The translations under genes and the position numbers were made by a program. Shown one piece after another: positions 8,801 through 15,000 of a stretch of DNA of 15,000 bases. Source of the DNA: Symbiodinium natans (Eukaryota; Sar; Dinophyceae; Suessiales; Symbiodiniaceae). The notes beneath the pieces were generated by a model. It was not told the origin of the DNA and did not search any database. It saw only the letters and a list, made by a program, of their open reading frames with translations. The DNA lies in the NCBI GenBank assembly GCA_905221605.1, contig CAJNDS010000079.1, forward strand, positions 1 through 15,000, given 5' to 3'. Numbering within the stretch: position 1 is the stretch's first letter; each line of letters opens with the position of its first letter.

Positions 8801-9424
8801 AATGGCAATGTAGTCAAGGCGAGCCTCAAAACCTTGTGGTGAGCGCCATGTGGCAGAGGGGCCAGTGTGACTAAACGTTGCAGGTAAGCACATACCAAAC
8901 TGCTCAAGGAGCTCTAACCATGCTTCTCCATTTGCATTCAGGGGCTCAGCTCCAAAAGAACCCGAAACACCCGTGTGGCTAGCGCCCAGGCGGGCATTTG
9001 CGTCCGCAGCTATGAGAAGAATGTCGCCAGATTTGCAAACCTTCCCTAGAACCTTCACAAAGAGATCCCACCAATCCAGCCTCTCCTTTTCCGGTCGCTT
9101 GCTGTGCGGCGCGTGAGCACAGACACACAGGAAGGTGGCACCTTGCATTGTGAGGCGGCACACCAGCAGTCTCGGAGAAGAAAAAAGGAGCGTGACCTGC
9201 GACGGTGTGACTGGCTTGCCAGAACCCAACAGTGGTTCATCAACCCGAAACCACAGCGCGCATCCCCCTTGGCCTTGTTCGTCACAGGCTGAATTGACAA
9301 CGTAGAAGGCACCAGAGGTGTATGAACTGCTGGAAGGGAGTCTGGTCTCCTGGAGAGCGACAAGGCCAAAGTCATCATGAAGCAGCTGCTTGGCCAAAAG
9401 TTCCTGGAGGGCCGGAATGTACAT
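5828..9424 (-). CDS. LINE ORF3: AP endonuclease, reverse transcriptase, C-terminal zinc fingers
   Basis: 1,198 residues from ATG 9,424; a TAG lies five codons upstream. The endonuclease (about 1-240) has QETR (Glu26), ADAN (Asp141, Asn143), LDYI (Asp204) and DDHRAV (His234); its catalytic Asn lies in the preceding frame, so a protein starting at this ATG would lack it. The LINE linker motif KAPGPDG is at 486-492. The reverse transcriptase (about 486-860) shows motif A FVDLRSAF (Asp616), motif B AGSRPGDPL (702-709), motif C WHDDLA (Asp762, Asp763), motif D with GKTE (803-806) and an HLG in motif E (851-853). The C terminus has two zinc fingers: Cys1072/Cys1075/His1088/His1093-1094 and Cys1108/Cys1111/His1124/Cys1132. 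The product would nick target DNA and prime cDNA synthesis there. No internal stop is present. Motif C has His where LINE RTs usually have Ala. Confidence 0.93.
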   Translation of the reverse strand: MYIPALQELLAKQLLHDDFGLVALQETRLPSSSSYTSGAFYVVNSACDEQGQGGCALWFRVDEPLLGSGKPVTPSQVTLLFSSPRLLVCRLTMQGATFLCVCAHAPHSKRPEKERLDWWDLFVKVLGKVCKSGDILLIAADANARLGASHTGVSGSFGAEPLNANGEAWLELLEQFGMCLPATFSHTGPSATWRSPQGFEARLDYIAIPQALSASVEESATLLQYDALTNQDDHRAVSCRLRLQLPGKATHRPKSVRWQLPEEWAEPWSASVACMTRPRWDLSTDQHASALRQGLQDRMAHFHYQAPPTPRRPYVTPEILDLLKERNALRKRLRELRSGGDNVEQSPLLAQFRTLARALRRKLKAAKVSYLTSLAVEFEHKASFRDSKALYRALQPLRAGPGAPSRVRPATQVLTKDGLPCADAGEIADLWSFHFARSEGGKVCTAAELVSDHVSSLQPLAQSAALDFLPTLTEWEGLLRALPRGKAPGPDGLSSSHVRAATAAMARLTYGLTLKVACGAPEPLAWRGGKALPLFKGKGQGTKPGEYRSILVSEVLGKRWHAWLRSSLLATFRERAAPLQCGVTGGHSTGLLSLFLRSFQAQAQSRGFSWGILFVDLRSAFYSVLRQFVTGADCSLDSFQALCGRLGIGVEQFEAIVAALGAVDAKVLDSLQPVLGARVKDVLQSTWFQVQGSEKVVATQAGSRPGDPLADILFGLSVAGAVKQLNETMRDAGLLPSFNTAGVLPGVEPGTSWLEASCMWHDDLAVPFVVDTPAALQGAIAFVARLAHDTFASRGLSVNYDNGKTECVCRAVGKGSRVVTFALKDKPNPTVSFLPDIGTMQQVKIVPEYCHLGSLVAEDCSLLPDIRRRLLLAAASAKPLAKSVFSNPNVPLAVRRVLFRGLVLGRALHGVGAWAGLQVQEMRAWHAGIMRLYRLLLPVKNTASDPWLSDVEVCKQCGLPPPCRLLSLERLRLFGQLHRTTSGPIAAAIEAVAGEPRCWLSDVLDDYSWLCSLRLAPTSVLPKPLPQEVCAFVNQNATVLNRCLSKAGSRAAEAPQPSDLPPARQESQSITCFLCQQTCKGRQGLAAHLALSHHIQARAGWYAVGSSCQACGLNFRTRTRLLRHWRKGKPACMKWVSQHCEAVSDTARAELDRAESLRLRRTKGRGPEDSLPIFAEVGPPPIVLGARETPRVFLDDVM

Positions 9425-11343
9425 CCCTGCTTCTTCCTAGTTGAGCCCGGATCTCGCAAGGAGCACACGTTGAAGGAGAGAAAGGACAGCTTGCCAGCAA
9501 CGGGCTTGGAATAGTGAGACTTGCCTGTTGGAAAAGCGCAGTCACTGCGCTGCGTAGCAGAGACATTAACGAGACCGGTGCCTGCAACCAAGTCCCAGGC
9601 GGTAGGCAGATCTCCTGCGCTGACTGGCAGGGTCCAGAGCCATGGAAGCAGCTTTGGCTGAAGCAAAGAGGAAAGACTATCAATGCATGTTTGACCCTGG
9701 TCGTCATGGAGCGCAGCTTTGGCAATGAAATCAGCCGCATCATTCCAAGCGTGCCCAGAGTGGCCCTGCACATGAGAAAGCTGGAGACTTTTACCCAAGG
9801 CTCTATGCAGATGCATAAGGGACCTAGCTGAGGCATGAACTGTGCGAGGGGCCCCCCGATGCAGAGGCACGGCCCAGGTGCCTGTTGCGGCTTGACCCGC
9901 AGCTTCATTGTCATAATGCAAAAAGACACTGGCAGCAGGAGGAGCAGCAAGGGCCCAAACCAAGGCAGCAGAGACTGCCGAAGCTTCAGCTTCGCAGGAA
10001 TCGTGCACAGTCTCGCCAAAGATCCCTTGAGCTGTGCGTGCAAACAAACACCCTTCAATACCCCAACCCCTATCAGGAACCCAAGAGGTGACTACAACCG
10101 CCCAACCAGAGCCAACTGTGCTTCTGGAGCCGTCAGAGAACAAGTGAAGCTCAGAGCCTATAGGCAGCTGGCGCAAATCCGGAATGGGCCTATGGCAAGG
10201 AGCCACGGCTGCGCGCACATGGGAAGGCGCTCTGTCAAGAGCAGGGAGTGGACGGAGACGCAGGGGAAAACATCCTGCCAACACTTCATCAAGGGCTCGG
10301 GCTGCCTTAGCCAGACCAACAAAGCAGGATTGCCTTTCTGGGGGGCACTCAATTGCTGCTGAGAGTGACACACGTAGAGATGGCCAAGGTCTGTGCGGGA
10401 AACAGCCTTCGGATCCTGAAGGCGCATGAGCCTCTGCGGCAAGGGTCGACAGGGAACCGCCTTGTGTTGCAGAGGAGAGAGGCTGAGTTGCAGGATGGTT
10501 CAAACCCTCAAGTCCCTGAAAACACGCAACCAAAGCCCGAACCTCAGAACCTTCAAGTGCTGGATGGGCCGCTCCTTGCTGCGCTTGAGAGCCTTGCTTC
10601 TCATCAAGCGGAAGGTCTGGTGTCACCGGCAACAAAGGCGCTGGAATGAAGACATGCTCGGTGAGGTTTGACAGGGAACCGGCTTCAAGCCGAGGTGTAG
10701 GGAGCGACTGATCGCCATGCTCTGTACAACTGTACATATGTACAACCGTAGTGCCGGACAGACAAGCATGGGAAGGGCTCGGGCCGACAGTGGGAACATC
10801 CAAAGGTACTCTAGCCTCTCCAAGGCTTTTTCCAACATTGATGTCCCACTGTCCACCATCCCTGCACGCTGGTCCCTCAGACACATACGGGGCAAAAGAA
10901 CCTGATATCTCCCGCTCAGAGCCACTGTGCTGTCCATTGGCATCGGAAGGCTTCTCGCAGGAGATCCGGTTGATGGTGCCCAGGTCGGCAAAGTGAACCG
11001 TGCCTGGCATAGTGCGACGGCGTTCCAGGCACGAGGTGAGCTCCGCATCCTGAACGCTGTGACAAAGTCCGGCAAACTCTTTTTCTTGAAGATAGCCGGC
11101 TAGACCTCTCTGTGCAACCCTGGCATAAGCGATGTCAACAGGGGAGCGGGTCTTCACTGCATGCTTTGAGACTCGACTGTCCATCTCGACGACATACTGA
11201 TCGACACTCCAAGCTTCCAGCATGTATTGCGCATGTAGAGCCAATGGCCTGGCATTCCAATACTGCTGGCAGTCTACTTCTGTCTGAATCGAGTGGTACA
11301 GGAGATAACGACTAGGCTCAACCGTGACCGGTCGGCTCACGAT
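9055..11343 (-). CDS. LINE ORF2: unknown N-terminal domain, RNase H, start of AP endonuclease
   Basis: This frame becomes protein-like exactly where ORF1 stops. Its first ATG is at 11,223, but likely coding sequence (VEPSRYLLYHSIQ and on) begins about 40 codons earlier, which favours a -1 frameshift fusion from ORF1 or a start without ATG. About 11,340-10,950 is a compact region of unknown function, followed by a low-complexity linker. RNase H covers about 10,155-9,712 with Asp at 10,134 (LFSDGS), Glu at 9,987 (EAEASA), Asp at 9,912 (HYDNEA), His at 9,762 (VQGHSGH) and Asp at 9,732 (NDAADF), the full catalytic set for degrading RNA in RNA-DNA hybrids. The frame then holds the first endonuclease strand, LSFNVCSL, with catalytic Asn at 9,471. 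The last ~120 codons, from about 9,430 to the stop at 9,055, are out of register with the endonuclease and probably not functional. The frame also stays open upstream to 12,666, but there it is only a shadow of ORF1. Confidence 0.78.
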   Translation of the reverse strand: MVSRPVTVEPSRYLLYHSIQTEVDCQQYWNARPLALHAQYMLEAWSVDQYVVEMDSRVSKHAVKTRSPVDIAYARVAQRGLAGYLQEKEFAGLCHSVQDAELTSCLERRRTMPGTVHFADLGTINRISCEKPSDANGQHSGSEREISGSFAPYVSEGPACRDGGQWDINVGKSLGEARVPLDVPTVGPSPSHACLSGTTVVHMYSCTEHGDQSLPTPRLEAGSLSNLTEHVFIPAPLLPVTPDLPLDEKQGSQAQQGAAHPALEGSEVRALVACFQGLEGLNHPATQPLSSATQGGSLSTLAAEAHAPSGSEGCFPHRPWPSLRVSLSAAIECPPERQSCFVGLAKAARALDEVLAGCFPLRLRPLPALDRAPSHVRAAVAPCHRPIPDLRQLPIGSELHLFSDGSRSTVGSGWAVVVTSWVPDRGWGIEGCLFARTAQGIFGETVHDSCEAEASAVSAALVWALAAPPAASVFLHYDNEAAGQAATGTWAVPLHRGAPRTVHASARSLMHLHRALGKSLQLSHVQGHSGHAWNDAADFIAKAALHDDQGQTCIDSLSSLLQPKLLPWLWTLPVSAGDLPTAWDLVAGTGLVNVSATQRSDCAFPTGKSHYSKPVAGKLSFLSFNVCSLRDPGSTRKKQGCTFRPSRNFWPSSCFMMTLALSLSRRPDSLPAVHTPLVPSTLSIQPVTNKAKGDARCGFGLMNHCWVLASQSHRRRSRSFFLLRDCWCAASQCKVPPSCVSVLTRRTASDRKRRGWIGGISL
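9424..9439 (-). other. -1 register step between ORF2 and ORF3, inside the endonuclease domain
   Basis: The endonuclease strand with Asn (9,471) reads in the ORF2 frame; the following helix and QETR (from 9,424) read in the -1 frame. The ORF3 frame is closed by TAG at 9,439-9,437, so the switch must fall at or just after that. The local minus-strand sequence is ACTAGGAAGAAGCAGGGATG. No canonical X-XXY-YYZ slippery heptamer is seen. A one-base indel in this copy is the simplest explanation; programmed frameshifting is the alternative. Confidence 0.8.
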
Positions 11344-11345
11344 TG
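11337..11345 (-). other. -1 register step between ORF1 stop and ORF2
   Basis: ORF1 ends CAA-TCG-TGA. The same bases read ATC-GTG-AGC in the ORF2 frame, and convincing ORF2 protein starts at once. The CGG-CCT-TTT-CCG run about 15 bases upstream is not a canonical slippery heptamer. Frameshift fusion, termination-reinitiation or a mutation are all possible. Confidence 0.65.
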
Positions 11346-12392
11346 AGCCTGCGGAAAAGGCCGCGCGGGCTGCGAGAGCAAGGAGCCAGCTTCTTTCGCT
11401 TCCTCCTCTCCTGAGCTCACTGAAATGCCATCTCGCTGCTTGCTTCTGCGAGGTGTGCGAGACAGCTCCTTCCTCTTCCTGGTAGCTGCCTGGTCCGCGT
11501 CGTCCTTGACCACTTTCAAGGATTGCAGGAGCGCTTGCTCCTTTTGACGGAGTTCTGCTGCTTTGATGGCTGCCTGGTCTTCCAAAGCGGGCCCTGGGAG
11601 CCCGTCTGTCTCCATCAGCGTCGCTTCCGAAGACTTGCTGCCTTCTCCACCAGCCAAACGAAGCATGTCTTCTCTGGCCTGCTCTATGGTTTCTTGGAGC
11701 GACTCTTCTGCAGCTTGGTAGTTGAGCATCACTTGCTCCTTTTCCGTCAACTGAGCTTCCACCGTGGACGCCAAACCATGAATATACTTTTGCCAGCCAA
11801 GCAAGTAGGTTTCCCTGTCCTCTTGCAATTGGGAGAGCGCTTTCGCTGCATTGCTTTGGGCTGAGATACAACGATGTAGGTCTTTGGCATTGGCTGAGGC
11901 ACTTTGCTGCGTCTTTTTCTGCAGCAAGGCCTGGATGTCGCTCGGTAGCTCCTCCTTTCGAGCCACAAGTAGCGCCATCATGTCTGCCATCGAATCGTCT
12001 GCGGGCAACTTGGGGGCCGCAGGTACTGGAGGCTGCGGTGGCTTGCTTTTGCCTTGGCCTTTCCCTTGCCCCTTGTGTGACGGGAAAGAGGCCGGCACAG
12101 GAGGTGGAACAGGCAACTGCGTACCCTCCCCACCTCTGGGATGCTCCTTGGGCTGCTTTTGCCTGGGAGATTTCGGGCGACGGCGCCGAGGTGAAGCTGC
12201 TTCTCTGGTGGACCATTGCCAGCCCCCCCAAGCCTCTGTAGCAGCTGGCTGCGCCGCCAAGTATGTTGCGCCTAAATCTCTCCAGTGTTGCCCACATTGG
12301 GGGCAAAAGGCCGCAGAGCCTTTCACATGCATGTTGCAAACTGGGCAACGCCACGCCGGAGCTTTGTTCACTTTCTGGGATTGCTGCATCAT
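11337..12392 (-). CDS. LINE ORF1 protein: zinc ribbon, basic Pro-rich linker, coiled coil
   Basis: Predicted 351-residue product, probably the RNA-binding/nucleoprotein partner of the element. The frame is open from a TGA near 12,570, but its first ATG is the ATGATG pair at 12,392, chosen as start; an upstream TTG at 12,503 would add 37 residues. Counting from this ATG, Cys16, 19, 30 and 33 form C-x2-C-x10-C-x2-C, a zinc ribbon. A basic stretch (about 68-79, RRRRPKSPRQK) could be a nuclear localisation signal. A Pro-rich segment with a Lys-Gly-Gln repeat (about 93-125) follows. Residues about 187-248 and 268-308 are rich in Glu, Gln, Lys, Ala and Leu and look coiled-coil. The tail is acidic and Ser-rich. 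It ends at TGA 11,339-11,337, where ORF2 sequence takes over in the -1 frame. There is no RRM or CCHC knuckle of the usual LINE ORF1 type, so the RNA-binding role is inferred from position and composition. Confidence 0.75.
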   Translation of the reverse strand: MMQQSQKVNKAPAWRCPVCNMHVKGSAAFCPQCGQHWRDLGATYLAAQPAATEAWGGWQWSTREAASPRRRRPKSPRQKQPKEHPRGGEGTQLPVPPPVPASFPSHKGQGKGQGKSKPPQPPVPAAPKLPADDSMADMMALLVARKEELPSDIQALLQKKTQQSASANAKDLHRCISAQSNAAKALSQLQEDRETYLLGWQKYIHGLASTVEAQLTEKEQVMLNYQAAEESLQETIEQAREDMLRLAGGEGSKSSEATLMETDGLPGPALEDQAAIKAAELRQKEQALLQSLKVVKDDADQAATRKRKELSRTPRRSKQRDGISVSSGEEEAKEAGSLLSQPARPFPQAQS

Positions 12393-12941
12393 CGCCGCAA
12401 CCTTGTCTGGCAACGTACTGTTGGAATGATGTGAACGCAGGCACTGAATGGCCTGTCTCGTGAAGGTCGTCGGTCCAGCTGCTCCTGACACAATGCTCCG
12501 CAAATGCGTACGAGCAACTGTCCTTTTCCTTCTGGCTCGGCGGTGCGCCGCTGTCTCTTGTACTCTTGTCCTCGAGGCCGTGATGACGAATCAGGAGGCT
12601 CGAGAGGATCAAAAGGCCGTAGTACATATGAAAACCACCACCACTGCAATGAGTGAAGAGATGCACCCAGTCGGCTCAGTAAAGGGCAGCGACTTGTACA
12701 CTCAACCTGGAAAATCCACAGCAAGTCACGGAGTCGGCGCAGTTAAGGCAGCGAGTCCAGAGAGCTGACGTTCCACAATGGCTGGGGTTAGGGCTAGTTT
12801 CAACCGTCGCACGTGCGGACACGAAAGAAACACCTGATATCGCGGGCGAGGGCACGCCACGCACTGGGGTCAGGCTTAGGCTAGGGCGCGGACTTGAAGC
12901 TAGTCAAGAAACTACGCAAACCCTGCCTAGCCGAGACGCCT
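12393..12941 (-). other. Presumed 5' leader of the LINE
   Basis: This sequence lies between the first ATG of ORF1 and the TTTAGGG motif at 12,942. Several frames are open in places, but none shows a recognisable domain or good ATG. An internal promoter would be expected here by analogy with other LINEs; none could be identified. A weak telomere-like GGGGTTAGGG occurs near 12,783. The 5' boundary is uncertain. Confidence 0.4.
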
Positions 12942-12958
12942 GGTTTAGGGTTTAGGGT
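12942..12958. repeat. Telomere-like motif at the LINE 5' side
   Basis: GGTTTAGGGTTTAGGGT, two units, same orientation as the motif at the 3' end of the LINE. Confidence 0.7.
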
Positions 12959-12984
12959 CAGTGGTTCCGGACGCCGCACTCAGG

Positions 12985-13096
12985 CCTCAAGCCCTCAAGC
13001 CCTCAAGCCCTCAAGCCCTCAAGCCCTCAAGCCCTCAAGCCCTCAAGCCCTCAAGCCCTCAAGCCCTCAAGCCCTCAAGCCCTCAAGCCCTCAAGC
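12985..13096. repeat. 8-bp satellite (CCTCAAGC)14
   Basis: Fourteen perfect contiguous 8-bp units (112 bp), with degenerate copies on both sides (CAGGCCTCAA; CCCAAGCCTCAAG). Rotated, the unit is CCCTCAAG, resembling the telomere heptamer with one inserted C and a terminal A-to-G. Perfection implies recent expansion. ORFs running through it are translation artefacts. Confidence 0.96.
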
Positions 13097-13473
13097 CCCA
13101 AGCCTCAAGACAGGCCTCAAAGCGCCCTCTCTCTTTCCCGTTCTTCGCTCTTTGGGTTCCGGATTGGGGAAGCGGAAGGTGCACCTGGTACACTTGGCAA
13201 AGCCCGGATGCCGTGGGGGCGTTTTCTTGGTCTTCTGACTGGTCAATGTACAATGCAGCCACGGGCCGGCGCCCAAATGCCGAATTTTCGGGCTCTCTCA
13301 GCACCCATATGTGCATTTCTGAGACTCAGATCCCAGAAGCTACGCCCGAAGCCCCCCAAGCCCGAAAACGGCAGCCGGCGTTGACTCCGGCTCTGGCGCC
13401 AGCCGTTGCTACAAGGAGCAGCCGCTTGGGCTCTCTCCGGTGGACTTCGGGGGGAGCCATTGGCACAAGTTAT
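13097..13473. other. Non-coding stretch, no gene recognised
   Basis: Open frames on both strands mostly extend out of the satellite. No domain or RNA gene seen. Confidence 0.35.
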
Positions 13474-13523
13474 GGTTTAGGGTTTAGGGTTTAGGGATGT
13501 TTAAGCTGTTTAGGGTTTGAGGG
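13474..13523. repeat. Interstitial telomeric repeat (TTTAGGG orientation)
   Basis: Three perfect TTTAGGG units at 13,474-13,496, then a 12-base gap and a further TTTAGGGTTTGAGGG at about 13,509-13,523. Confidence 0.8.
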
Positions 13524-14820
13524 TTCCCTTCCTTGAAGGCTTCCCCCGGAGCAGAGGGCCTCAAGCCTGGCCCTTGCGTGTAGTTCGGGACGAGGAGCCT
13601 CGAGGCTGAGAAGCCCCGGTCGAGGTCCCCACCTGAAGAATTTTATAAACATGTTCTCATGTGCTCTTCACAAGTTGTTATAGCATATTCTAGCAGGTGT
13701 AAGATGATTGAATGTATGCATATAGAATATAATAAGCCAAAGGAATAGTGGATTTGGGCTCCTTGTCCAAGTCACGCCGAGATGCGCGAAGCCGCGCCAC
13801 GCTTTCATTTCAAGGCCTCCGACGGCACAGGGCCAGGAAAGGGCACCATCCACTCCCAAGGCCCCAAGAAAAACACACATGCAGATGGTATGGCCTTCAC
13901 CTGCCCCAGGCACGCGAAACCTGCTTTCCAAGCTCTCCGCGGCATTTGAGCCGCATCCCATGAGAGTGCATGACCCCAACACGTCGGGTGCACTTCCTTG
14001 GTGGTGTCGTCCCCCTTTGAGAGCCAATTGGGCTCCAGGGTTCCCAGCAGAGGCCCTCCCGGTGCCGCGTGTTGGAATGTCTGCTGTACTTGAGATGCCA
14101 AGCTTAAGGCCGTTGTCTGACGGTGTGTGTTTGCTGAATCCCAGATGTTCTTTGAAGGGGTGCTTGTGATAGAGATTCGAAGAGGCCGTTCGCGCTTCTT
14201 GCTTTCTTGCCGCCCAGCAAACTGGAGCCCCTATTTCGCCAAGTTGGCACAAGACCAAGCGAGGGGCGAAGTGAGCCAAGCTCCCGTGGTGCTTGAGTTT
14301 GGGATAGCAGCTTTTCAGGTAGTGTCCTACAGTATCCACGTGTGTTTTGGAGTTGGAGTCTGTCGGAGGTCACTCTATCAGAGAGTGGTTGCGAAACGCG
14401 GCTCGTTTTGAAAAAAACGTGCCCTGTACGGTGTCATCCAACCATGTTCGAGTTTGCGGAGAGGGCTTCAAGGCCATCCCTTGGTCTTGCGGTACCCCCA
14501 TCAAGGCAGGAGTACATCTGCCTTGGCGTTCCGAAGAGAATAGGACGTCGTGACGTAGCCAGTTCCCGTCAATCATCAAGTTCCATCAGCCTGCACTTTT
14601 GCATTGTTGGGTCGCTGCTTGCGGCGGCGTGAAGATTGCAGTGTGCTACGCTTCACTTGCTACTCCAGCTGCAGCTTCTGACTGTGTCCTATTGCGTCCT
14701 GCTAAGCAACACTGTGCTGTACTCGGCAAGGAATGAGGGCCACATAGCGATACACAGCAGCATAGGCTCATAATCGCCTCGGCAGCCGGGACGGCAGGGT
14801 TTCTGGGAAAGGCCTCAACA
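13524..14820. other. Non-coding stretch with AT-rich patch, no gene recognised
   Basis: About 13,636-13,745 is AT-rich (18 G/C in 13,681-13,740) and surrounded by GC-rich sequence. The longest ORF (13,668-14,339 minus, 223 codons) starts with GTG, has no known domain, and overlaps other ORFs, so it is not called as a gene. Confidence 0.4.
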
Positions 14821-14910
14821 AAAGGGGGAGGAAAGGGGCGCAGGGGTTTCAGTCCAGGTCCGAGAAAGGGTCCAGGGGGGGGGGGGCGTCCCAGGGGGGG
14901 TCCCAGGGAG
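14821..14910. repeat. G-run-rich segment
   Basis: Several runs of four to twelve G, the longest 12 G at 14,875-14,886, separated by short spacers. This fits the pattern of a G-quadruplex-capable sequence on the + strand; function unknown. Confidence 0.6.
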
Positions 14911-15000
14911 GAATCGGTTTGCAGCTCTCCAAGCATGCAGCCTGCGGAGATCTCTTCCTTCGGAAAGTTCGGGGATTGCTGTTGCTGCTGTCGGCTTGAA

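Larger units (their letters stand above)
5762..12941 (-). mobile_element. Non-LTR retrotransposon (LINE), near full length, APE-type with RNase H
   Basis: Three consecutive minus-strand reading frames carry a zinc-ribbon/coiled-coil ORF1, RNase H, AP-like endonuclease, reverse transcriptase and C-terminal zinc fingers, in that order. No long terminal repeats, integrase or protease are seen, so this is a LINE. It would move by target-primed reverse transcription: the endonuclease nicks DNA and the RT copies the RNA from the nick. Both ends are estimates. The 3' end is placed at the (GA)6 tail (TC on the + strand) next to a TTTAGGG motif, and the 5' end at the next TTTAGGG motif. No target-site duplication can be recognised because both flanks are telomere-like repeat. 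The long open frames imply a young or recently active copy, apart from two -1 register steps. Clade not assigned. Confidence 0.9.

Noticed and set aside
10731-10744. 14-bp palindrome TGTACATATGTACA as a regulatory site
   Set aside because: It lies within the ORF2 coding linker; one short palindrome in 15 kb is not strong evidence.
11851-12429. 192-codon plus-strand ORF opposite ORF1
   Set aside because: Antisense shadow of ORF1; Cys/Gly/Ala-rich with no domain.
11345-12666. ORF2 frame upstream of 11,345 as a 440-codon N-terminal extension
   Set aside because: It is the -1 shadow of ORF1, with Ser/Arg/Gly/Gln-rich composition and no domain, whereas the ORF1 frame has a zinc ribbon and coiled coil. 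It starts with GTG.
13668-14339. 223-codon minus-strand ORF as a host gene
   Set aside because: GTG start, no recognisable domain, other frames open over the same bases, and the end runs into an AT-rich patch. Open length is not surprising in GC-rich DNA.

Overview
This is eukaryotic genomic DNA. It is dominated by one nearly full-length non-LTR retrotransposon (LINE) on the minus strand, roughly 12,941 down to 5,762, set in gene-poor sequence full of telomere-like CCCTAAA/TTTAGGG stretches. The heptamer is the plant/algal/dinoflagellate type of telomere repeat. The GC-rich intronless LINE reading frames, the ORF1 style (zinc ribbon, Pro/Lys-Gly-Gln-rich linker, coiled coil) and the abundance of interstitial telomeric sequence make a dinoflagellate (Symbiodiniaceae-like) the best guess. 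This is inferred from sequence alone; another alga or a chromerid is not excluded. No bacterial operon, CRISPR array, rRNA or tRNA was seen.

Layout. 1-498: AT-rich, no gene. 499-5,761: non-coding DNA carrying seven telomere-like blocks, an 8-bp satellite (12 units, 1,691-1,786) inside one of them, a 144-bp foldback (2,674-2,817), a (GT)31 microsatellite and a three-copy 17-bp repeat. 5,762-12,941: the LINE. 12,942-15,000: telomere-like motifs, a second 8-bp satellite (14 perfect units, 12,985-13,096), an AT-rich patch and a G-run-rich end. No host gene could be supported anywhere.

The LINE reads right to left: 5' leader; ORF1 (12,392-11,337, zinc ribbon plus coiled coil, presumably the RNA-binding partner); ORF2 (about 11,343-9,430, an uncharacterised N-terminal domain, RNase H, then the first strand of an AP endonuclease); ORF3 (9,439-5,828, rest of the endonuclease, reverse transcriptase, two C-terminal zinc fingers); a 3' leader of about 65 bp ending in a (GA)6 tail. 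All catalytic residues looked for are present: RNase H D-E-D-H-D, endonuclease N-E-D-N-D-H and RT D plus DD. ORF1 to ORF2 and ORF2 to ORF3 are each a -1 register step, and the second falls inside the endonuclease domain.

Most notable points: RNase H lies upstream of the endonuclease rather than after the RT; there are two successive -1 steps in an otherwise intact element; TTTAGGG motifs abut both ends of the element in the same orientation, suggesting insertion into telomeric repeat DNA; and two unrelated 8-bp satellites look like variants of the 7-bp telomere unit.
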